Of a DNA stretch of 64,000 nucleotides, positions 12,476 to 23,699 are shown one piece after another; position 1 is the first letter of the stretch; every line of letters starts with the position of its first letter. Source of the DNA: Neodontobutis hainanensis (lineage: Eukaryota > Chordata > Actinopteri > Gobiiformes > Odontobutidae); contig JALDNG010000427.1 in NCBI GenBank assembly GCA_024349245.1, positions 62,001 to 126,000 of the forward strand. Reading direction: 5' to 3'. The notes under the pieces are model-generated. The model saw only the letters and a list, made by a program, of their open reading frames with translations, ran no database searches and was not told where the DNA came from. The position numbers were made by a program, and so were the translations under genes.

Positions 12476-12720
12476 TGGTTCCCTACTCCTCGGCGAATAG
12501 CATTTGTGAGGCTGATATATAAAATGTTAGATTAATCTTAATTTTATTGAGAGTAATCATTATTTAAAGGACAGATATATGAGGATCGCCAATGAAAGGT
12601 TGTCGACTTAATAATAAAGGTAAAAAATCTCTTCACGCGAGTCACGTGCTGTATCCCGCTTGGGTATTTCACAAATTTATATTTCCGATATCATTTTTTG
12701 AACTTTTCTGAAAAGTGATG
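12476..12720 (+). repeat. 3' LTR of Gypsy-type retrotransposon 1
   Basis: It starts TGGTTCCCTACTCC directly after a purine-rich tract and aligns to 8769-9010 over its length. The clearest shared block is TTAGATTAATCTTAATTTTA followed by ATCGCCAATGAA. Confidence 0.65.
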
Positions 12721-15480
12721 ATATAATTAATTTTTTTTAAAATATGTATTTTACACCAAATTATATTTGTTCAGACACAAAGATTCCTATGATTATTATT
12801 TAAAATTGGAACAGTAATGAACATAATATTTTTACGATTATTACAATTGATACGTAAATTTTGCATATTTTATTCGAATTTGTATAGATTTCTGCAAATC
12901 TAGAACTTATAGAAGATTCTTTATCTTTATTTCATTGTGAAATATTTAGTCCTGCAGCTTTGTGTTCTGTTAAGATGAAGATAATTGAAAGATTTTTCTC
13001 ATCGTAACCTTTCAAAGATAAAACTTTCTTTTATTGGTTTTAAAATTTTACCAGCAAGGAGCATACGCACTCATTTGTGTTAGATACATTATAAATTAGT
13101 AAAATATCTTTATTCATAAAATAATGATCAGTTTTGATTCAACAAAAATAACAGGAAAACAAAATTTGTTTTGAATTAAACTGAATATCTGATTGTTTTG
13201 TCATGTTTTTTGCTCAATATTAAACAAAATACAATTTTCTAAAATACGCATAAAGATAAGAAAAACCAAAGAAAATTAAAATAATTCAAAATTATTAAAG
13301 TTATAATTTATTCAAGCTTTTCTCCCAATTTAAACGGCGTACGAAGATGTGTTGGAACTGTGTAAATATTCTTCATTTATTTACGAAAATTGTGAAGTTA
13401 ACCAGATATTACTTTTTACTTTTCACAGGTTAAAGTTAATTAGACACGTTTATTTCCTATTCAACTATCTTTAAGAGTTTTGCTCACGATTTCCCTTAAA
13501 ATTTTCCATTCCACATATGAATTCTATGTTTCTTTATTAACTCAAAATATCAAAGAAAAATAACACGCTGACTTGAAAGAGTGATCGAGAAACAAATTGA
13601 AAATGTAATATTTTAAGTCAACGGCAAAAAAATAACTTATTTATTTTGTGTCTTGACGAAATGGCAGATTCCATGTGCGAGTGGACTCGCTTCAGAGTTC
13701 CTGACTTTAGATCTCCTGGATAAAGAATTTCAAAGGGTCTAACCAAAATTTTATGCAAAGTAGAAGTAAAAATCGATATGTATTAACAAGACAGACTTCG
13801 AAATTCAAAAAAAGTATTTTTTTGTGTGTTTTTTAATTAATAGAAGAAAAATTAATATGATAGTTACAATTTTTAGAAGTCTAAAAGTTTAACGGCATGA
13901 AAAAATTTCTGCTTTTATTGTAAAAATGCAAACTTTGACAAAAATTTTATTCGAAGCATCAATTTTCACTCAGATATTGGGAAATACGATTATTCGTATA
14001 AAAAGTTAACTTAAAGAAAACATTTACAGTTAAAACAAATCAAACAAACCAAAATATGAACTAAATTCAGTTTTTTTTGTTTATGTCTACCAACTTCTAT
14101 GATTCACCATCCAAATTTAAATGACTAGCACATCGTCGTATTAATTTTAAAAATTTCACCTTTAATTTCAATTTTGAGTTTATTACGAATCAGCAACGAT
14201 ATTTTGAAGTCCGGCGTTAAAAGACGGAGATTTAAAATATTCTCAGTTGTGTCCGCACTTCAAAAGTAGAACCTAAGAGGATAATTAAATGTATTGTTAT
14301 TAAACCTCTTAGAGAAGGTATGGATAGTATTAAATTAAGATTTTTGGATACATTTAAAAAACATTATTTAATAAATTTACAAAATACTCTATTTTACAAA
14401 AATTGAAGGACTTCTAAAATTTAACTGAATTTCGACATTTTACAATCAGAGACGTGCGTTTAATTTATTTTCATACAATTATCTTGAAGCAGTTTACAGA
14501 TAGAAAATCTCTTTTATTTTTGGCTGATTTCATTTTAATGTTCAAAATTACCCAAAGATGGTAAAGAGTCAGAGCATACAAGTTAATTTAGCTTTTTGAT
14601 CCCAGATCCGTGTGGTCAAGCAATTTACATGCTATTAGTTTGATTATTTCAATGAAAATTAAAGTGTTTTTTCAATTTATTAAGCCTGTAAAAAGAAAAA
14701 ATGAATATAAAATTTCATTCAACCTAAATATAGTGTGAGGATTCAATGATTTACAGCAATCATAATTATACCATCAAAAGATGATAAAGAATAAAAGTAT
14801 TATGTTCGATTACGAATATTTATTTACATCTCTTAAGATAATGTCTCACCTAATTGTTTTCATTGATTAAATAAGTTAGTTTTGAAAGATATATATGGAT
14901 GACAATTTTACATAAAATGTATTGAATGGTTTATAAGAAAATCTGTCGATTTGAACATTTTAACGAATTCATAAAAAAAATTGTTTATTAAATGGAAAGA
15001 ATAAATGCTCTTTGTAACATAATATTTCAACAAAACACCTATTTACCTTTTAAATAATTTTTTTATTTTTACACACACCGCGATTCTTTATTCGTACAAA
15101 TGTTTTGAAAATTTCAAAATTCAACAAATATTTCGATCTTTTTCTTCCAATATCTTTTTAATGGCGTAGAGATACTAAGTCACGTTTACATAAAATAATT
15201 TAATGACTAAATGATATAAATTTTGAACATTATAAAAAAAATTGTTTCAGGCAACAGTATCGATAGACAGGAGTCATTAATAAACATTTATAAACTTAAG
15301 CATCCATGTGATAAATGTGCAATACCATTCAAAAAAAGCAGAATTTCACAAGAGTAAAAGGGACTGCATTATGAACGCTGACGTTTTGTAACCGATAAAC
15401 CTCTTACATTTTTAGTTTCATACCAGAAATAAAAAGTTAAAATGTTGCTAATTGCTTCTACATATCTTTTTCGTGTTCTC
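12721..15480. other. A/T-rich region with nothing recognised
   Basis: About 2.8 kb with no exon, RNA gene or clear repeat found on either strand. Confidence 0.45.
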
Positions 15481-15519
15481 CAATGAAATTTCATTGTGTG
15501 GGATGGCTAAATTCACAAA

Positions 15520-15670
15520 GGTACGACAGTGCGTATTTCCAGGGTTCTACAGAGTTCGTACTTCTTGTCAGTCTTAAAGATGTAGTCTGAAAATGACTTA
15601 CTCTTTCGATCTGAAAGGTTGCAAGACTTTAAATCTCACTGAGTCGTGTCCACCGCTTGCCTATAATATA
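15520..15670. repeat. GC-richer dispersed repeat, copy B
   Basis: It shares GCGTATTT, CAGTCTTAAAGAT and the following 60 bases in order with the block at 2755-3010, but lacks that copy's hairpin-bearing insert. It lies just before the decayed Gypsy-like pol at 16-19.6 kb and may be its 5' LTR; no partner was found downstream of that element. Confidence 0.35.
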
Positions 15671-15899
15671 CGATTGCTAAGAATATAAAATAAACTCTGG
15701 CATATTCTCATTGTCAGGCATGTTTTCAGCTTAAACAAGAGAAGTATTTTTAACATCTGATGAAGGAATCCTATCTAAAGAAAGTAAGCAACGAAAAACA
15801 ATTTGTAAGATCCATTCACAAAATCTATTTTCATACTGATTTCGTTAACTTTTCTTGAAACACTTTGAGCGAGATAAAAAAACAACCCATATCGACTGC

Positions 15900-18800
15900 T
15901 GTGTGATTTGGTGCAAAAACGTACCTTACTTCATAGCGTTTAAAATCAAGAAGTAATTTATAAGGTGCAGCCAGGGGAACTATTAGCTTTATTGCATTCA
16001 TCATTGGATCATATTAAGTTATTTTCTTGATTTATATAAGGCGGTTAATACTGGATAGATTTATGTTAAGAAAGAGGTAGAAATATAACTGCATAATTGA
16101 AAAAATCGCGATTTTACAATTTTGAATTTCAAGACTGCTGTCTAAAGTTTAGCTCAGACCAATTCATTCAATAGCTCGTGATAACACGTCATAACCAGTC
16201 ATTCATGCCCCATTCGGAATCTTATCAAATCATTTGCAAAAATTCGCCTTGAATGTTAAAGGTCATATCTGTTAGAGGTTATGGAATGGATATAGAAGAC
16301 CCAAAACTGAAGCCTTTAACACATCCTTTCAGTGTCTTCTGAGAAATTTCTTAAGAATGGCTTTTAGTACACTTTATTCAGGGTATTTAGGATCAAAGTT
16401 AATGATGGCAGTTAGCTTTGCCGAAACATCAGTCAATTTATCCTACATATTAACAAAAACATTACTTGGTAAAATTTCCTGTTTGTTACAATTATGATTG
16501 GGAATTAGATTACAGTCAACCACGATTTATTCGTTTTTAGTTGTTATCCATGGCTGATATTCGTTGTTCTAGTATGATGTGCGACGCCATTGAAGATTCA
16601 CATTTGCGTATTCCTATTTTTAACAAATCAAAATTGATAGTGTATCACAGACGGGTTGTCGTTTGATGGAATTAGAAATTTTATTCTTTGTAAGTCACCG
16701 TTATTGAAGTATCTTCTGAAGATTAATACTGTTTAAAATTATCTACGGCGACGGACTGTGACCATGGAAGAGATTTCTAATATAATTTTCAGTTTTATTT
16801 GTTTTATCGTAAAGTTTACAGAATCACTCAAAACAACCATTAAATCCTATTTGACAATATTTTAACATTTGAGGTGGCGAATGAGGATATTTAACACTCA
16901 GCATAGTTATTTTATGTTTATTTTAATGTGTGAACGTGGTAACAAGTACTTAGTAAATATCAACACACGTTTCGAAACATAAGACGAACAATGCCAGTTG
17001 AAAACTACGCCAATTTCAAAGACGAAGTTATCTTGATATAATTATCCCTAAAAGAAGCTCAACTGAGAAGTTAGCTAAATTTCAGCTAAGTTGTCGATGC
17101 TAACTGAGAAAGGCTTCATCTAGATATTGCAAATACTGTTGAAAAAATAACTAACCATAAGATATTTGTGATTTTAATAAATCCAAATGTCACGGTTGTA
17201 AAAATGGTGAAAAATCAAAACAGCTTGTGGTATATATATTCCAATGGAGAAATCAAAAAATACCATTGAGTTAGTTAGACTCGAATTAAATAATATGTCT
17301 TCATTTAATAAATTAAAAAAATTTCCAATTAAATTCTAGATTTATATTATGCTAATAGACCACGATTATTCGTAATGTCCAAAAAGTATTGCAAACTCAT
17401 ACAAAGAGATGACAAAACAACTTTAAACAAATAGAGAAGATAAGAAAAGATATTCAATCAAGTTTGGTTTGGGAATATTCAGTAACAAAATTGAGAAATC
17501 GAAACCACAAAACAAAAATAAAGCCAAATATTTTCATGCATTATGCCTTATGAAATAAATTTTAGGTAAGCATATTTTAAAGCAGACAATGCTCAAAATA
17601 TTTAAGAAGAAAAAAAAGTATTTATTTTTGAAATAAAGAAAGTTGAAACTGAGTCGATAATCAAAAAATTGATTGTATCGAGTAGGCTGCTTCAACAAAA
17701 TACCCTCAATAAAAAGACTGAAGATGAAGAGGTTTCAAAGAGTTTTCAAAGAGGTTAGATTTTTTAATTTAAACATTTCAATTAAGAAGAATTTAAAGTA
17801 TAAAGAGCTTAATTTGCATCGACGCTAAAACTAATATGAATCGTTAACCTTCGAGATGACCTCAATAGTATTGATTTGACAAAAAGCCAGCGAAAACATT
17901 CTTAAAAATATTGAAATTACAGCTTGATATAAATCAACATGAAATTCTAGGGACATTATAAACTCATGAAGAAAACATATAGCTGTTAAGAATTCATGAC
18001 ACAAGTTACAAATAATGAAAATTGTCGAAAAACAATGATACAATTTTTGAAGAGAATTTTTTGAAGAATGCAGTTCTAAAATATTCGAAAATGGTTAAGT
18101 TTGGCCTTCCAGGAAAATGGAAACAATTTTGCAAATGCTAACTTGAAAAAACATCATTGAAAAGAACATTTTTGGCATGATAAATTATAATACCTAAAAT
18201 ATTGAAAATCATAAGTCAATTATGGAGCCATAAAATTATTGCAAAACCAAGGTTTAATTTATCAATAAGGAATAAAAATACAATAAAATTTGAAGATCAT
18301 AAAAAACTCAATATCGTGTAAGCACATCTTAATTCCACGATCGTGATAGTTTTTGGTCAAAGAGTATTCAATAAAGAGAAATGGGGAAAATTTTTCAATT
18401 TTAATCATGACAACAAGGAAAAGCAGGCAGCTTACTTCTCGTTATCCCTAAATTGAAGCTAAAAATATTTTTCATTCAACGAAAAAGATGCTTTTGCAGT
18501 ATTAATAGCTACAAAAATGTCGTACTGTATTTTGAAGATTTTTCTTGTACGGTGATAACAGACACTAAACAACGAGTGGAAATCTTATGGGATAAGAATA
18601 ACTTTGAAAAAGAACTCTGCTAAAATTATAAAGTGATCAGAGTATTTTTTGTTTATGAAATAAATTGATTAAAAAAGAGTGAGAAACAATATAAGTGGGT
18701 TATGTAATAACTCAGTAAACATTAAAATTTGAAAGCAGTAAATACACTAAAGTTTGTTGAAATTAAGAATTCAGAACAGTATCATGTGTATGAAGGATAA

Positions 18801-19600
18801 TATTAAAAGGCATATCAATAGATGGGTAAAAATTAAAATCCTTTCTATTCAAGTTCAATAAATGGGTCAAAGAATTGCAATAATGACGATGGAGTAACGA
18901 AATTGGACATCGAATTTAATAAACTCTCGGCATTAAGAGGATCCGTTCTTAAGCCATTTGAATGAGGTAAATAAAAGAATATCAGGGAATTGTTCTAAAT
19001 AATAGAATGAGGGACATGAATGCTGATAAATCTGAAAAAAGTGCTCGAAATTACCTCCAATGATCATTTATGGAAATTTTAGGGATATTTCCACCTGTCA
19101 AAATAGTAAATTTGAAATACGTGAGAAAGGAACAAAAGCTGAAACAATTCTTTGGCCATCAAAAGAGGATCCGATGGAACATGTTGCTGATAACATTCGT
19201 TGTACGATGCTGGAAAAACAATCCTTATATTCGTTGAAGATAACATAGATCGACCTCTAAATATCATCATGATTAACAAAGACGGATAAATCCAAAAAAT
19301 TATTACCTAAATTTTATGGGATTCAGGGGTTTAAAATAAACCGATGACCCACAATGTCACATCTTACAAACAAAACCTCCAGATACTTAACTCAATCGCA
19401 TAATATTGATCATCTAATATTGAAAATTTACAATTCAAAAAAAAGGATTTTTAGAAATTTGTAGAATCGTAAAAGGATCCGTATGAAATATTAATCTAAA
19501 TGATCTGCATTCATACATACAAAATATTTTGAGATAATCCGGCATCTCTCGTTTTTCAAAAAACACATCACAATTTTGATACTTAGTGTTTGTGTGCGAA
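15900..19600 (+). mobile_element. Retrotransposon 2, Ty3/Gypsy-like pol, heavily decayed
   Basis: The + strand keeps scattered pol signatures. NSIDLTKSQ near 17865 resembles RT motif A. RNase H is the clearest part, at about 18385-18640: AAYFSLSLN, then FSFNEKDAFAVLIATK where the family has YS.tEkEalAvv.al.K, then VITDTK matching the conserved TD. From about 19057 to 19250 the open stretch with WPSKEDPMEHVADNI resembles the linker before the integrase core (P.W/P.E.V..D). No DDE triad, LTR pair or gag could be fixed, so the boundaries are approximate. Minus-strand open frames at 17831, 19079 and 19435 are shadows. Confidence 0.55.
18385..18640 (+). pseudogene. RNase H domain remnant of Gypsy element 2
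   Basis: Three ordered blocks (SLSLN, FNEKDAFAVLIATK, ITDTK) match the Ty3/Gypsy RNase H pattern of SRxLN, YSxTExEALAVVxAxxK and TDH. At least two stops and a frame change intervene, so it is inactive. Confidence 0.55.
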
Positions 19601-20845
19601 TAAAAATCAGTACATGGCCCTAATTTCATAAAATTATATGTTGAAAAAAATAAATGGATCTCTTATTAAACTCAGTACATTTTGAATCAAAGGTTTTGTT
19701 GTAAAAGCAAAATGTTATTTTTAAAAATATCATCAATTAATATTTTTAAAAGGAACTCAGAAAGGTAAAAAAATGTGACACGTTTAAATTAAGAAATTAT
19801 TCACAATGTTCTCAGTCTTCAATTAAAAATTTAGGTTACAATTTGAAAAATATGAGAAAACGTGGAAAGTTAAAAATCTTAAATAGAAGCATAGTAACAA
19901 AAACATGAAAAATTCACGTGTTCACATAAAAATATTTTAAAACACAAGAACTCAAATTCTCATGAAATATGTGTTGTTGGAAAATTCTAATTCAAATTAT
20001 TTGTAAATTTGTGAATTAATTAATATTTTGAACATAAGATACACAAAATATCACTTTTATTTTTGGCAGTTTGCTCAAATTCATCATAGAGTTATGCGCT
20101 ATTTTGGGAAGAATGGAGTCAAAACGACCTTAAACCCTATCTATTAAGTTAATTATTTTTATATTAGAACCGAATACTTCCATTTTTTGTTTTAACATTT
20201 AAATAATACAATAGAAATGCAAACAGGCAAAACTCATCAGAAAAACACTTCGCTGTTTTAACCTCATCAAAATTCACGAGTGATATCATAATAAATTATG
20301 AATAGTAATAAGCAGGGAAGAAAATAAACTTCCTTATAATCATCAACACTTTTTGGTATTTCCTTTCTTCAGAAGGAACCAAATTGATCTTAATTTAAAT
20401 GTTCGAAAAGACTTACAGCAAAAAACACGAACTTCATTATAATCTTCGATACTTATAAAATTTTCTCTCACATAAAATCCTGTGAGATGATTATAATTTA
20501 ATTTAAATATTTAAGGTTATATACGGGCGAAAATTTAATTCACTATGATCATTTAAAAAATTTCACTTTAAGAATTTAATCAATGCCATAACCGAGACCT
20601 CATGAATTTTAGTTTTGCTTTATTTACACGTTAAAGACTTAGATTCACAAATATTCTAACTGAAGATAGTTAAATTTCAAAATTTTTGAAATTACTCAAA
20701 CACATCTCAATTGTTAATTAAGAGAGGAGTACGATTAAAACACGACAGACAAACATCGAACAAAGAGTTATTGATAAATAATATCAAAAAAGATATTTGA
20801 TGTCATAACCACTGAGTGCGTTCTTTACACATGGCCGTATGTAAT
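19601..20845. other. A/T-rich spacer before the tandem array
   Basis: No gene or repeat recognised on either strand. Confidence 0.4.
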
Positions 20846-20847
20846 GA

Positions 20848-20976
20848 AAATTTAAAAATTGTAAATTTTGTTTCAAGCGTTTGAGTTAGAAATCTAGATT
20901 TTTATCGTTTAATAATTTTTTTGAATGAAATAATCAAAATCAATGATGCCTCATAAACGATATAACGCGAACAATG
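20848..20976 (+). repeat. Left boundary copy of the sequence flanking the 136-bp array
   Basis: This stretch of about 130 bp (with TTTGTTTCAAGCGTTTG, ATCTAGATTTTTA, TTTTTTGAATGAAAT and CATAAACGATA) recurs at 23516-23647 with the same order and orientation. Both copies run directly into the TTATT.G.C.AACAA start of the array monomer. Confidence 0.7.
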
Positions 20977-23512
20977 TTATTCGCCCAACAAACCAATAAA
21001 TAAGAATATACTTGTTTTTTAAAAGATATATAATGGTTAAATATTGAACTCAACAGACTAGAAGTAGATATTTCAAATTCATTAAGGTCACATAAATGGA
21101 ACTGGTACCCGGTTATTGGCCCAACATATCAATAAATTAGAATATACTTGTTTTTTAAAAGACATATACATGGTTAAATATTGAACTCAAAAGATGAGAA
21201 GTAGATCATTCAAAATCAACAAACTAATCAATGGAAGAGGAACACGGTTATTGGCCCAACAAACCAATAAATTAGAATATACTGGTTTAATAAAATACAT
21301 ATAAACTGGTTAAATATTGAAATCAACAGATGAGAATACGATATTTCAAAATCACCATGGTATCATAAATGGAACCGGTACCTGATTATTGGCCCAACAA
21401 ACCTATAAATTAGAATATACTGGTATTATAAAAAACATATAAACTGCTAAATTATTGAACTCAACAGATGAGAAGTAGATATTTTAAAATCACCAGACTA
21501 ATCAATGGAAAGGTGCCCGGTTATTGGCCCAACAAACTGATAAATAAGAATATACTTGTTTTTTAAAATACATATAAACTGGTTAAATATTGAACTCAAA
21601 AGATGAGAAGTAGATATTTCAAAAGGGTCAAACTAATCAATGGAAAATTGCACTGTTATTGGCCCAACAAACTGATAAATACGAATATACTTGTATAATA
21701 AAACATATAAACTGGTTAATATTGAACTCACAGATGAGAAGTAGATATTTCAAATTCACAGGTGTCAAAAATGGAACCAGTACCCGATTACAGCAACAAA
21801 CCTAGAAATTAGAATATACTGGATTTATAAAACACATATAAACTGTTTAAATGATTGAACTCAAAAGATGAGATATAGATCATTTAAAATTCACTATGAT
21901 CAAACTAATCAATGGAAAAGAATTTATCAATGGCCCAACAAACCAAGAAATTAGAATATACTGGTATTATAAAATACATATAAACTGGTTAAATACTGAA
22001 ATCAACAGATGAGAATACGATATTTCAAAATCACCATGGTATCATAAATGGAACCGGTACCCGATTATTGGCCCAACAAACCTATAAATTAGAATATACT
22101 GGTATTATAAAAAACATATAAACTGTTTAAATATTGAACTCAATAGATGAGAAGTAGATATTTCAAAATCTCCAAACTAATCAGTGGAAAAGGTGCCCGG
22201 TTATTGGCCCACAAATTGATAAATAAGAATATACTTGTTTTTTAAAATACACATAAACTGGTTAAATATTGAACTCAACAAATGAGAAGTATATATTTCA
22301 AAATCACCAGACTTATCAATGGAAGAGGAACCCGATTATTGGCCCAACAAACTGATAAATAAGAATATACTTAATTTTTCAAATACATATAAACTGGTTA
22401 AATATTGAACTCAAAAGATGAGAAGTAGATATTTCAAAATCACCATACTAATCAATGGAAAAGGTGCACGGTTATTGGCCCAACAAACCAATTAATAAGA
22501 ATATACTTGTTTTTAAAATACATATAAACTGGTTAAATATTGAACTCAACAGATGGTAAGTAGATATTTTAAAATTAGCACCATACTCATAAATGGAACA
22601 GGTACTGATTATTGGCCCAACAAACCAATTAATTAGAATATACTTGGTTTTTAAAATACATATAAATGGTTAAATATTGAACTCAACAGATGTGAAGTAG
22701 ATATTTCAAAATCAGCAAGGGTTCATAAATGGAACCGGTACTCGATTATTGGCCCAACAAATCAATAAATTAGAATATACTTGTTTTTTAAAAGACATAT
22801 ACATGGTTAAATATTGAAATCAACAGATGAGAAGTAGATATTTCAAAATCACCAGACTAATCAATGGAACAGGTGCCCGGTTATTGGCCCAACAAACTGA
22901 TAAATAAGAATATACTTGTTTTTTAAAAGACATATACATGGTTAAATATTGAACTCAACAGATGTGAAGTAGATATTTCAAAAATCAGCCAAGGGTTCAT
23001 AAATGGAACTGGTAACACGATTATTGGCCCAACAAATCCAATAAATTAGAATATACTTGTTTTTTAAAAACATATACACAGGTTAAATATTGAAATCAAC
23101 AGATGAGAAGTAGATATTTCAAAATCACCATACTAATCAATGGAACAGGTGCCACGGTTATTGGCCCAACAAACCAATAATTAGAATATACTGGTACTAT
23201 AAATACATATACTGGTTTAATATTGAACTCAACAGATGTGAAGTAGATATTTCAAAATCAACAAGCTAATCAATGGAAGAGGAACCCGATTATTGGCCCA
23301 ACAAACCAATTAATAAGAATATACTTGTTTTTTAAAATACATATAAACTGGTTAATATTGAACTCAATAGATGAGAAGTAGATATTTCAAAATCAACAAG
23401 CTAATCAATGGAAGAGGAACCCGATTATTGGCCCAACAAACCAATAAATAAGAATATACTTGTTTTTTAAAAGACATATACATGGTTAAATGTTCAACTC
23501 AACAGATGAGTC
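20977..23512 (+). repeat. Tandem array of about 19 copies of a 136-bp unit (satellite)
   Basis: The anchor TTATTGGCCCAACAAA recurs near 20977, 21113, 21248, 21386, 21521, 21656, 21788, 21924, 22065, 22201, 22336, 22472, 22609, 22746, 22881, 23021, 23158, 23290 and 23425, that is every 132-141 bp. The rest of each unit is shared (TAGAATATACT, TACATATAAACTGGTTAAAT, GATGAGAAGTAGATATTTC). Two unit types differ before the anchor: type A has TAATCAATGGAA, type B has TCATAAATGGAACCGGTAC. Their order suggests local duplications, including a pair of near-identical segments 679 bp (five units) apart. There is no open frame across units. A satellite or the tandem-repeat body of a mobile element are both possible. 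Confidence 0.93.
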
Positions 23513-23515
23513 ATT

Positions 23516-23690
23516 GCAATTTAAATACTGCTAATTTTGTCTCAGACGTTTGCGTTGACATCTAGATTTTTACCATCGTTTCAAGATTATTTTGAATGAA
23601 ATTATCAAAATCACTTATGCTTAATAAACGATACAACGGGTACACGGTTATTGGTCAAACAATTCAATAAACTAGAGAATAATTGTATTA
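23516..23690 (+). repeat. Right boundary copy of the array-flanking sequence plus a decayed monomer
   Basis: It repeats the left flank (GACGTTTGCGTT, ATCTAGATTTTTACC, TTTTGAATGAAAT, AATAAACGATAC) and then starts a diverged monomer (GTTATTGGTCAAACAA) that fades by about 23730. The duplicated flank indicates that the array grew inside a larger repeated unit. Confidence 0.7.
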
Positions 23691-23699
23691 TAAAAGAAA

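Larger units (their letters stand above)
8769..12720 (+). mobile_element. LTR retrotransposon 1, Ty3/Gypsy type, decayed
   Basis: The element is about 3.95 kb between two diverged LTRs. The internal + strand is interrupted by many stops and frame changes, but pol domains remain in order. Reverse transcriptase runs from about 10395 to 11030, with IKEEIANFLTSSIIRKS, LVVDSRK, SQIDLKMGF, the catalytic KDDILIVS (normally YxDD, near 10806) and EVKYLRLIFS. Integrase remnants follow from about 11480 to 12100: a GH-containing zinc-binding region, a paired-cysteine segment around 11636, then SWD and VELPNSK-like pieces. RNase H is not recognisable, so part of pol may be deleted. Gag is expected at 9010-10150 but cannot be identified. 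A purine-rich AGGGGAAAACG just before the 3' LTR looks like a polypurine tract. It cannot encode a working polyprotein. Confidence 0.75.

Noticed and set aside
20977..23512. CRISPR-like array
   Set aside because: Repeats are 136 bp head-to-tail without unique spacers, in eukaryotic DNA; it is a satellite.
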